A stretch of 15,079 nt of DNA. It comes from Candidatus Moraniibacteriota bacterium. Its GTDB lineage: Bacteria; Patescibacteriota; Minisyncoccia; Moranbacterales; UBA1568. The stretch spans positions 1 through 15,079 of the forward strand of contig JAHFOM010000024.1 in NCBI GenBank assembly GCA_023261685.1. The letters run 5' to 3'. Below the pieces are notes generated by a model. The model was not told the origin of the DNA, ran no database searches, and saw only the letters and a program-made list of their open reading frames with translations. Shown one piece after another: positions 1 through 4,681 of this stretch (position 1 is its first letter; every line of letters starts with the position of its first letter). The position numbers were made by a program, and so were the translations under genes.

Positions 1-2
1 GG

Positions 3-1007
3 AAAAAGATCAGCGCGTACAAGGCTACTGCGGCGCTTATCGGCAGTACGATGAAAGTTTCCCTGCCTGCCGGTTCGGAGGCTATCTGTAAAAATGACAT
101 ATTGGACCGCGCGGCCTGTCGAGTGGTGAAGAATGAGATCATCGGACTCAAAGTCGATGATACTGATTTGTCGAATTTCAAATGGACCATCAATGGCAGT
201 CCGTTGACTTGTTCTCGCGCCAATGTTTCCAATAATTGCGACGATGAACCAAACGAAGTCAATTTTTTCCCGGTAGCGGGCAACATCGGCGATGTCTATA
301 CCGTTTCCGTAACGGCGAATGATGTGCTGACGGGCAATGTCGTTACGCTGGGTCGGACTTTCCATATCGTAGAGCCGCTCGTGATTTTGCAGTCGCTTGA
401 TGAAAATACCGCGTGGCAAAAGTATCTGGGGCAGTATAAGGATCTGACTGGGCAGGCAACACTGAACTGTCCGGGTGGTTGGTGTATGGATTATAGTACG
501 TCGATGTTCGAGGGATTTTCCGGGAGCACGCTGAAGTTCAGCGCGAAATTCATTCCCGGTTTTCTCGCAGGTGCATCCACGCGCGAATGGCGGGTGGATG
601 GTGATCTTGTGAGTGAAGATGCTTCGGGTGCGATAGCATTCCCCGCGATCAAACCGGCACCCGGCATATACACTATCAGTCTCATAGCGGAAGTATTGCA
701 GTCTGATAATACTCGGCGTGCATTGCTCGATATCTGGGGTATCTCGCCGTTTGAGTCGACGGAGATCAATCTTGCCACGACTGCTCAGGTAGCTCTGCAG
801 GAGCCGGGGATCATTACCGGGCCGTTTCAGGGTGAGCGTAAATACCTTGCGGCTCTCATCTCTTATATTCCGGCATCGGTGCTGTTCACTTTTCGAATAT
901 TGCTCTCCGCTTTGTTGATACTGTTTATGACACACTTCCTCTACGGGCTGCTCCAAGACCGCCGGATGAAGGGCTTTGTTGCGAGTATTCCAAAAGAAAG
1001 AGCCTAA
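3..1007 (+). CDS. Large cell-surface protein, Ig/PKD-like repeats and C-terminal membrane anchor (3' part)
   Basis: The frame is open to the left window edge, so the ATG at 51 is probably internal and the 5' end is missing. The visible part has two beta-rich Ig/PKD-like modules. The first contains the motifs WTINGSPL and YTVSVTAND; the second contains REWRVDGDLV and GIYTISLIAEV. Several cysteines (for example CSRA, NCDD, CPGGWC) could form disulfides outside the cell. Near the C-terminus is one hydrophobic segment (about SYIPASVLFTFRILLSALLI) followed by a short basic tail (QDRRMKG). This gives an extracellular stalk held by a C-terminal anchor, with the tail in the cytoplasm. No catalytic motif is visible. 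A terminator follows 28 bases after the TAA stop. A surface adhesin or a pilus-associated protein are both possible; the function is inferred from architecture only. Confidence 0.8.
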   Translation, partial: KKISAYKATAALIGSTMKVSLPAGSEAICKNDILDRAACRVVKNEIIGLKVDDTDLSNFKWTINGSPLTCSRANVSNNCDDEPNEVNFFPVAGNIGDVYTVSVTANDVLTGNVVTLGRTFHIVEPLVILQSLDENTAWQKYLGQYKDLTGQATLNCPGGWCMDYSTSMFEGFSGSTLKFSAKFIPGFLAGASTREWRVDGDLVSEDASGAIAFPAIKPAPGIYTISLIAEVLQSDNTRRALLDIWGISPFESTEINLATTAQVALQEPGIITGPFQGERKYLAALISYIPASVLFTFRILLSALLILFMTHFLYGLLQDRRMKGFVASIPKERA

Positions 1008-1034
1008 CATTTCAGCGTTTTGAGAAATGTACAG

Positions 1035-1064
1035 ACTACCCCGAATTTTTCAGGGTAGTTTTTT
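1035..1064 (+). terminator. Rho-independent terminator of the surface-protein gene
   Basis: Stem ACTACCC (1035-1041) pairs with GGGTAGT (1053-1059) around an 11-nt loop and runs into a T tract (1059-1064). It lies 28 nt after the upstream stop codon. Confidence 0.85.
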
Positions 1065-1078
1065 CTTGGCAAAAAATC

Positions 1079-1098
1079 GCACTTCAGATGAGGATGTA
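1079..1098 (+). repeat. Left arm of a 20-bp perfect inverted repeat around the PEP-CTERM gene
   Basis: GCACTTCAGATGAGGATGTA here is the exact reverse complement of 2162-2181. A related direct copy with a changed 6-nt centre is at 2237-2258. This arm ends 11 nt before the -35 box of the PEP-CTERM promoter, a position that would suit an activator site. It could also be the end of a mobile unit. Confidence 0.8.
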
Positions 1099-1109
1099 AG
1101 TAGTGAGAG

Positions 1110-1138
1110 TTGACAGAATAGAGTAGGGGTGCTATATT
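1110..1138 (+). promoter_or_regulatory. Sigma70-type promoter of the PEP-CTERM gene
   Basis: TTGACA (1110-1115), a 17-nt spacer, then TATATT (1133-1138). This is near consensus, with a predicted transcription start near 1145 and a leader of about 52 nt. The spacer contains a GGGG run. Confidence 0.8.
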
Positions 1139-1145
1139 ATACGTT

Positions 1146-1166
1146 CTTTATCCATTGGGGGTAAAG
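1146..1166 (+). promoter_or_regulatory. Stem-loop at the 5' end of the PEP-CTERM mRNA leader
   Basis: CTTTATCC (1146-1153) pairs with GGGTAAAG (1159-1166), including one G-U pair, around a 5-nt loop. It lies at or next to the predicted transcription start, so the mRNA would begin with a hairpin. This could protect the RNA or control translation. The ribosome site AAGGA (1182-1186) stays outside it. Confidence 0.45.
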
Positions 1167-1196
1167 AGCTTTGTCAAACAAAAGGAATGACAAAAA

Positions 1197-2057
1197 ATGA
1201 GGACGTTCTTTTCCACTTTACTGAGTGCCACGGCACTCGCCTCTGTAATAACCGTTTCTGCGAATGCCACGTCGGTAATGCCTAATTTCAGCGCAGTGCC
1301 GACCGGTTGGGTTACCGACCGCTATGAGCCTGACAGTTTTGCCAATGTTGGCACATTCCAAGGACGCAGTGATGTCCTCGGAATTGGCATCGATGATGCT
1401 GATGGCCTTACCAGTCGTCCGGCTGGCTACAACAGCCAGTTCTACAATACCCAAGGCCGCGGGTATGCTCTTGGCAGTGTTCCGGCACCGATTGTGCTTT
1501 CAGCAGATCTCTTCATACCAGCTGAGTGGGGTGATCCTCTCAACGGCAATGTCCGGACGGATATGTGGGGCGTGATGAAACCTGCCGAACCAGTGGGAGG
1601 TTTCCCCAACGATAGTTCGTGGGTTTACCCCATCATTGGATTTACCAATTACGGTGGCGATCCGCGTCTGCGCATCTGGGATGGAAATATCGGATGGGTG
1701 GATCTTACACTCGCTGTTTCCTATGGCACTTGGACTGCTTTTGCGATTGACTGGGATGGTACGGATATTGACTATATGGTGAATGGCGTACTCGCTCATA
1801 CCGACACGACGGTCGGTAATGGCGTTTACGGTCCCATTACCAGGATGACAAGTCTGATTATGCAAGCGTATAATTTCTGTGGCGATCCGGCTTTATCCGA
1901 CGCTACTTGCGTCGATTATACAGCGCACTGGTCAAACACGCAGGCAACGCTCTCCGCTGTACCTGAGCCGATGACAATGTCATTGCTTGGCGCCGGTCTG
2001 GTCGGTCTCGGACTGATTCGTCGCAAAGGTGAAGTGGCAGTACCGAAAAATTGCTAA
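1197..2057 (+). CDS. Secreted PEP-CTERM sorting-domain protein, lectin-like beta fold
   Basis: This 286-residue protein is probably exported. Residues 1-24 form a signal peptide (MRTFF, hydrophobic core, cleavage after SANA). The C-terminus is a classic PEP-CTERM signal: VPEP at 255-258, a hydrophobic glycine-rich segment at about 259-274, then RRK at 275-277. In known systems an exosortase recognises this signal and moves the protein to the envelope or extracellular matrix. The middle is beta-rich, with WTAFAIDWDG and DYMVNGVLAH, resembling concanavalin/LamG-like folds of other PEP-CTERM proteins; this fold is inferred. Two cysteines lie in the CGD..ATC region. The ATG has AAGGA ten nt upstream. 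The gene is monocistronic with its own promoter and terminator, and a 20-bp inverted repeat flanks it. No exosortase is encoded in this window, so its sorting partner must be elsewhere. The likely role is matrix or surface adhesion. Confidence 0.85.
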   Translation: MRTFFSTLLSATALASVITVSANATSVMPNFSAVPTGWVTDRYEPDSFANVGTFQGRSDVLGIGIDDADGLTSRPAGYNSQFYNTQGRGYALGSVPAPIVLSADLFIPAEWGDPLNGNVRTDMWGVMKPAEPVGGFPNDSSWVYPIIGFTNYGGDPRLRIWDGNIGWVDLTLAVSYGTWTAFAIDWDGTDIDYMVNGVLAHTDTTVGNGVYGPITRMTSLIMQAYNFCGDPALSDATCVDYTAHWSNTQATLSAVPEPMTMSLLGAGLVGLGLIRRKGEVAVPKNC

Positions 2058-2070
2058 AGCCTCAAACTAT

Positions 2071-2087
2071 TCTGTAGATTCTACAGA
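2071..2087. repeat. 8-bp palindrome after the PEP-CTERM stop codon
   Basis: TCTGTAGA (2071-2078) and TCTACAGA (2080-2087) are perfect inverted copies separated by one base. They lie 13 nt after the TAA and 13 nt before the terminator stem. A protein-binding site or an mRNA 3' hairpin are both possible, though the 1-nt spacer makes a full RNA hairpin strained. Confidence 0.6.
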
Positions 2088-2100
2088 TAAATAGAATACC

Positions 2101-2137
2101 CCCGCCGTTTCCTATGAGGAACGGCGGGCATTTTTTT
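2101..2137 (+). terminator. Rho-independent terminator of the PEP-CTERM gene
   Basis: CCCGCCGTT (2101-2109) pairs perfectly with AACGGCGGG (2120-2128), followed by CA and seven T residues (2131-2137). It is strong and GC-rich. Confidence 0.92.
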
Positions 2138-2161
2138 ACTTCACGTCTTTAACGATGAGCC

Positions 2162-2181
2162 TACATCCTCATCTGAAGTGC
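2162..2181 (-). repeat. Right arm of the 20-bp inverted repeat
   Basis: Exact reverse complement of 1079-1098. It is also the left side of a local hairpin: 2172-2182 pairs over 11 bp with 2236-2246, and 2162-2166 pairs with 2252-2256, enclosing the hairpin at 2197-2233. Confidence 0.8.
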
Positions 2182-2196
2182 ACTGTTACTCACTTC

Positions 2197-2233
2197 GGTT
2201 CAGCCACCAAAAGAATTTTTTGGTGGCTGAACC
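2197..2233. repeat. 16-bp perfect hairpin inside a longer nested inverted repeat
   Basis: Positions 2197-2212 pair without mismatch with 2218-2233 around the loop GAATT. It sits inside the outer arms 2172-2182 and 2236-2246, so 2162-2256 can form a two-tiered cruciform or RNA hairpin. No T tract follows the stem, so it is not an ordinary terminator. The structure resembles a small mobile repeat or the end of a mobile unit. Confidence 0.8.
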
Positions 2234-2236
2234 ATT

Positions 2237-2258
2237 GCACTTCAGAATTGAATGTAAG
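2237..2258 (+). repeat. Third, diverged copy of the 20-bp repeat
   Basis: It shares GCACTTCAGA and TGTAAG with 1079-1100, in the same orientation and with the same 22-nt length. Only the central six bases differ (ATTGAA against TGAGGA). The two conserved halves around a variable centre look like a binding site. Confidence 0.65.
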
Positions 2259-2281
2259 AATAAAAAATACCATTATTCACT
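2259..2281 (+). repeat. 23-bp exact direct repeat, copy 1
   Basis: Identical over 23 bases to 4409-4431; it begins AATAAAAAATACC and ends ATTATTCACT. The flanks differ immediately on both sides. It abuts the third 20-bp repeat copy. Together the two copies bracket the ATPase-pemK module. Confidence 0.75.
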
Positions 2282-2425
2282 CATTGCAAATCAATATGTT
2301 TCATAAACGATCGGTGTTTCTGTCCTCGTTGGCGTTTTTCCTTTGACAAGGTGAAGTCGATCACAATAATCAGAGTACCCTTGGGCAAAGCCATCCGGAC
2401 CGACAGTGACGGCAAACCATCGCTT

Positions 2426-2469
2426 TTCGTTCGTGAATTCGCGGAGTTGACGAATAGTATGCAAATTGC
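2426..2469 (+). repeat. Diverged direct repeat upstream of the ATPase gene (pair with 3724-3770)
   Basis: Two blocks are shared with the region before pemK. Block 2426-2444 matches 3724-3742 at 18 of 19 bases (core CGTGAATTCGCGG). Block 2456-2469 matches 3757-3770 at 13 of 14. The spacers are 11 and 14 nt, a difference of three. Confidence 0.6.
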
Positions 2470-2475
2470 TAAAAT
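2447..2475 (+). promoter_or_regulatory. Promoter of the DUF4143 ATPase gene
   Basis: TTGACG (2447-2452), a 17-nt spacer and TAAAAT (2470-2475) give a predicted start near 2482, about 20 nt before the ATG at 2503. The -10 box lies in the centre of a long palindrome (2454-2495). Confidence 0.55.
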
Positions 2476-2495
2476 AATAGCAAATTTCATACTAT
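2454..2495. repeat. 42-bp interrupted palindrome over the ATPase promoter
   Basis: The outer arms ATAGTATG (2454-2461) and CATACTAT (2488-2495) and the inner arms TTGCTA (2466-2471) and TAGCAA (2478-2483) share one axis at 2474.5. Two further pairs lie between them. Because it spans the -10 box and the transcription start, it could be an operator or a leader hairpin. Confidence 0.6.
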
Positions 2496-2502
2496 CATAT
2501 AT

Positions 2503-3672
2503 ATGACCTTATTTGAGCGAAAAATTGAGGGTGATATCCGAAGACGTCTCTTCAAAAAGCGGGCTATTCTCCTTTTCGGCCCTCGGCAAGCAGGTAAAAC
2601 GACGCTTTCCAAGAAGATACTGAAAGACTATGGTGATCAAGGAGAATATTATAACTGTGAGCTTGCTTCAGTTCGCAAGGCTTTTGTCCCGGGGAAACCC
2701 GAGCTTATCAAGGAACTGATAGGGGATAAGTCTATCGTAGTATTTGATGAGGCGCAGACCGTTCAGGATATAGGGATCATCCTCAAAGCATTTATCGATA
2801 CCTATCCAGAGGTGCAGATCATTGCCACCGGATCGTCGTCTTTCGATCTGGCCAATAAAATCAACGAGCCGCTCACGGGACGAGCCTTTGAATTTACTCT
2901 TTTTCCACTATCGCTTGAGGAGATCCGCAGGGCATTTTCGGATATTTCGATGAAGCGATTGAGCGAATATCTGCGACTGGGAACCTACCCGGCGATTGTC
3001 GGTGAGACTGATGCCGCGATACGGGAAGATCTCTTGAAAAATCTCACGACAAATTATCTCTACAAGGATATCTACACCTTTGAATCCATCAGAAGCCCTC
3101 GGGTTTTCGAAGACTTGGTCCGACTCCTCGCATTGCAAATAGGCTCGCTGGTCTCGATAAATGAATTATCGCAGACGCTCGGTGTCAGCCGCTTGACGGT
3201 GGAAAAGTATATCCGTCTCTTGGAACAGTCGTATGTCATAAAGGTCGTGCGATCGTTTTCACGGAATCCACGCACGGAAATCAAGAAGGCATTCAAGGTG
3301 TTTTTTTATGACAATGGCATACGGAACGCAGTCATTGATAAATTTTCGGATATCGGCAGTCGTGATGATCGGGGCGCATTGTTTGAGAACTTCTTTGTGG
3401 CAGAACGATTGAAGATCGCTTCTTTGCGCGATACCCGCTCCAGGGTTATGTTTTGGCGGAATCGACAAGGAGAAGAAATCGATATCGTTGAAGAATCGGA
3501 GGATAACATCACGGCTTTTGAATGTAAATGGAACAACAGCAACAACGTGCGACCCCCGGCACAGTTTGTGAAATCGTATCCCCACGCGTCATTTCAGGTG
3601 ATAACGCCGGCAGTATTGTTGCGAGCGGATATTGAGCATACTGCCTACCCTTCTGAAAGTGAAAAGATATGA
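2503..3672 (+). CDS. AAA+ ATPase with C-terminal DUF4143 nuclease-like domain
   Basis: This 389-residue protein has the layout of the AAA_14/DUF4143 family. Walker A is GPRQAGKTT at 26-34, Walker B is VVFDEAQ with D82-E83, and a sensor-like ATGSSSF follows. A winged-helix-like segment lies at about 210-245 (INELSQTLGVSRLTVEKYI). The C-terminal part has GEEIDIV with D327 and FECKW with E340-x-K342, matching the D...ExK pattern of a PD-(D/E)XK fold. The length is normal and no motif is broken. Family members are common, patchily distributed cytoplasmic proteins of mostly unknown function, often thought to be mobile or defence-related. There is no clear Shine-Dalgarno sequence, so the start rests on frame and promoter spacing. 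The gene stands alone, with pemK 178 nt downstream under its own promoter. Both lie between 23-bp direct repeats. Confidence 0.9.
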   Translation: MTLFERKIEGDIRRRLFKKRAILLFGPRQAGKTTLSKKILKDYGDQGEYYNCELASVRKAFVPGKPELIKELIGDKSIVVFDEAQTVQDIGIILKAFIDTYPEVQIIATGSSSFDLANKINEPLTGRAFEFTLFPLSLEEIRRAFSDISMKRLSEYLRLGTYPAIVGETDAAIREDLLKNLTTNYLYKDIYTFESIRSPRVFEDLVRLLALQIGSLVSINELSQTLGVSRLTVEKYIRLLEQSYVIKVVRSFSRNPRTEIKKAFKVFFYDNGIRNAVIDKFSDIGSRDDRGALFENFFVAERLKIASLRDTRSRVMFWRNRQGEEIDIVEESEDNITAFECKWNNSNNVRPPAQFVKSYPHASFQVITPAVLLRADIEHTAYPSESEKI

Positions 3673-3723
3673 TGAACAAGCATCCATATGCCAGATACGA
3701 TGTAACGAGTGAATAGAGAAATC

Positions 3724-3770
3724 TTCGTGCGTGAATTCGCGGGCAGAGAAAAAGTCAGTATGCACATTGC
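3724..3770 (+). repeat. Diverged direct repeat upstream of pemK (pair with 2426-2469)
   Basis: This is the second copy of the two-block repeat. It is located 15 nt before the pemK -35 box. Read on the minus strand it encodes the peptide pattern NVHT..REFTHE, related to NLHT..REFTNE in the first copy. Confidence 0.6.
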
Positions 3771-3784
3771 GTACCGATAGATTT

Positions 3785-3813
3785 TTGACACCCTGATCTC
3801 CCGGTTGTATTAT
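3785..3813 (+). promoter_or_regulatory. Consensus promoter of the pemK-like gene
   Basis: TTGACA (3785-3790), a 17-nt spacer and TATTAT (3808-3813). The predicted start is near 3820, giving a leader of about 30 nt. This strong promoter separates pemK from the ATPase gene. Confidence 0.75.
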
Positions 3814-3850
3814 TGTATATGTAAGTAATGTAAACAATTATGCTAAAAGT

Positions 3851-4249
3851 ATGAATGGGTACATCAAGGATTTTGATCAGTGGAACATACAAAAAAAGCA
3901 GACAGACAGCAAGTCTCCTGATCGGAATCTTTTCTTACACGAACGCGAGGTGTGGTGGTGCGCAATCGGGGTGAATATCGGTGTCGAAATTGATGGGAAG
4001 AATGCTGATTTTGAACGTCCTGTGCTCTTGATAAAGAAGTTCAATGGGTTGATGTTCTGGGGGATTCCGCTTACTTCCAAGGCGAAAGAAAATCCCTATA
4101 TCGTGAGAGTCGAACATTCGAAGGGGGTGTCGTATGCCAATCTTTCCCAATTGCGATTGTGGAGCTCCAAGCGCGTCCTTCGGAAGGTAGGTGTGATTGC
4201 AGAAAAGAGCTTTGCCGAAGTGAGAGAACGACTGAAAAGCTGTTTCTAA
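3851..4249 (+). CDS. PemK/MazF-like toxin-family protein, no adjacent antitoxin
   Basis: This 132-residue protein is PemK/MazF-like. After a charged N-terminal extension of about 30 residues comes HEREVWWCAIGVNIGVE, then ERPVLLIKKFNG, FWGIPLTSK and a segment with LSQLRLWSSKRV. The R-x-V-W start of strand 1, the RPVLL strand and the PLTS strand are the usual family landmarks. Classical members are cytoplasmic mRNA endoribonucleases held in check by a small DNA-binding antitoxin. No antitoxin-sized frame with a start precedes or follows it, so it is an orphan or relies on another kind of control. The family also contains members without toxicity. There is no clear Shine-Dalgarno sequence; the start fits the promoter position. 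A predicted minus-strand small RNA converges on its stop codon. Nuclease activity is inferred, not shown. Confidence 0.85.
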   Translation: MNGYIKDFDQWNIQKKQTDSKSPDRNLFLHEREVWWCAIGVNIGVEIDGKNADFERPVLLIKKFNGLMFWGIPLTSKAKENPYIVRVEHSKGVSYANLSQLRLWSSKRVLRKVGVIAEKSFAEVRERLKSCF

Positions 4250-4280
4250 AAAAATCGGACTCACCCTTGCGGGTAAGTCC
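4248..4280 (-). terminator. Minus-strand intrinsic terminator
   Basis: On the minus strand GGACTTACCC (4280-4271), loop GCAA, GGGTGAGTCC (4266-4257), then GA and seven T residues (4254-4248). No T tract follows on the plus strand, so it serves minus-strand transcription only, yet no minus-strand gene lies upstream of it. Confidence 0.75.
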
Positions 4281-4301
4281 TCGGAGGCCGAAGCCACTAA
4301 T
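4248..4301 (-). ncRNA. Candidate 54-nt small RNA converging on the pemK stop codon
   Basis: On the minus strand a consensus promoter (TTGACA at 4336-4331, 17-nt spacer, TATACT at 4313-4308) predicts a start near 4301. A strong terminator ends at 4248, only about 54 nt later. The RNA would hold two compact hairpins. GGC(UUCG)GCC is at 4295-4286, and a 10-bp stem with a GCAA loop at 4280-4257 is followed by seven U residues. No reading frame of useful size fits. The 3' end overlaps the pemK stop codon by two bases. It may be a regulatory RNA, perhaps of pemK; function is inferred only from position. Confidence 0.5.
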
Positions 4302-4307
4302 GGATAC

Positions 4308-4336
4308 AGTATATACTTTGTAAACGGAGTTGTCAA
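4308..4336 (-). promoter_or_regulatory. Consensus minus-strand promoter of the candidate small RNA
   Basis: Minus strand: TTGACA (4336-4331), exactly 17 nt, TATACT (4313-4308). It matches the consensus at 11 of 12 positions and points toward the pemK 3' end. Confidence 0.65.
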
Positions 4337-4408
4337 ATACTTACTGAATTCAAGCCAAAAATGATATTTTGAGTGATTATTTCAAAAAAGCTTTGGAAGA
4401 TGGTCTAT
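4337..4408. other. AT-rich intergenic stretch, no gene seen
   Basis: Between the small-RNA promoter and the second 23-bp repeat I see no supported gene. TATAAT at 4406-4411 overlaps the start of the repeat but has no good -35 box. If active, it would make a short RNA of about 65 nt ending at the terminator at 4451-4484. Confidence 0.4.
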
Positions 4409-4431
4409 AATAAAAAATACCATTATTCACT
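4409..4431 (+). repeat. 23-bp exact direct repeat, copy 2
   Basis: Identical to 2259-2281. The identity stops abruptly on both sides. The distance between copies is 2150 bp, and the interval holds the minus-strand remnant, the ATPase, pemK and the small RNA. Confidence 0.75.
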
Positions 4432-4450
4432 TTACGAATATATACGAAAT

Positions 4451-4484
4451 AAACAGCCCTGAACTTATCGCAGGGCTGTTTTTT
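4451..4484 (+). terminator. Intrinsic terminator downstream of the pemK region
   Basis: AAACAGCCCTG (4451-4461) pairs with CAGGGCTGTTT (4471-4481), with a T run of six (4479-4484). It isolates the polysaccharide locus from pemK transcription. The matching A residues on the left could give weak activity on the other strand. Confidence 0.85.
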
Positions 4485-4550
4485 GTTTATGGATGAAAAA
4501 AAGAAATGACGGGTCGGCGGTCGGCGGATAGGACACTGGAGAATCTCAGC

Positions 4551-4580
4551 TTGACAGATACTGTAATTATATTGTAAAAT
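4551..4580 (+). promoter_or_regulatory. Promoter of the polysaccharide locus
   Basis: TTGACA (4551-4556), an 18-nt spacer and TAAAAT (4575-4580). The predicted start near 4587 gives a leader of about 95 nt. I saw no riboswitch-like fold in the leader. Confidence 0.7.
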
Positions 4581-4669
4581 AAAACCCAATCATTTTCTCT
4601 TATAGCTTCGTTTTTGTAGTAGTTTTGACCATCAAACATCAGAGAAGAATTTCCTAGAGAGATAGATAT

Positions 4670-4674
4670 AGGAG
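4670..4674 (+). promoter_or_regulatory. Shine-Dalgarno site of the first GT2 gene
   Basis: AGGAG seven nt before the ATG at 4682 fixes that start. It is one of the few clear ribosome sites in the window. Confidence 0.7.
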
Positions 4675-4681
4675 TAATGTT

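Larger units (their letters stand above)
2291..2491 (-). pseudogene. Minus-strand remnant of an unidentified coding sequence
   Basis: Read on the minus strand, 2491 down to 2291 is an open frame of 66 codons ending in TGA. It has no ATG and is preceded at once by TAG. The peptide is protein-like: it contains NLHTIRQLREFTNEKRW and VTVGPDGFAQGYSDY, and ends PIVYETY. A related fragment (NVHTDFFSAREFTHED) lies on the minus strand near 3725-3775. The matching blocks differ in spacing by exactly one codon, as expected if both descend from coding sequence. I do not recognise the family. An ATG-started frame of 69 codons overlaps here but looks less protein-like. Confidence 0.35.

Noticed and set aside
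491..778. Minus-strand open frame of 95 codons inside the surface-protein gene
   Set aside because: It lies wholly within a convincing plus-strand gene, has no promoter or ribosome site and no family motif.
2155..2346. Plus-strand open frame of 63 codons through the nested hairpin
   Set aside because: It runs through the inverted repeats and the 23-bp repeat, has no ribosome site, and its peptide simply reflects the palindrome.
2343..2370. TTGACA followed 16 nt later by AATAAT as a promoter
   Set aside because: No plus-strand gene or RNA structure starts downstream before the better-placed ATPase promoter, and it lies inside the minus-strand coding-like remnant.
3935..4336. Minus-strand open frame of 133 codons opposite pemK, starting near the minus promoter
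   Set aside because: Its start overlaps the promoter -35 box, so the transcript would begin after the ATG, and the transcript is predicted to stop at 4248. The peptide shows no family features and pemK is clear on the other strand.
4501..4530. Short tandem GTCGGCG repeat before the locus promoter
   Set aside because: Only two adjacent units; too little to call a repeat array or regulatory site.
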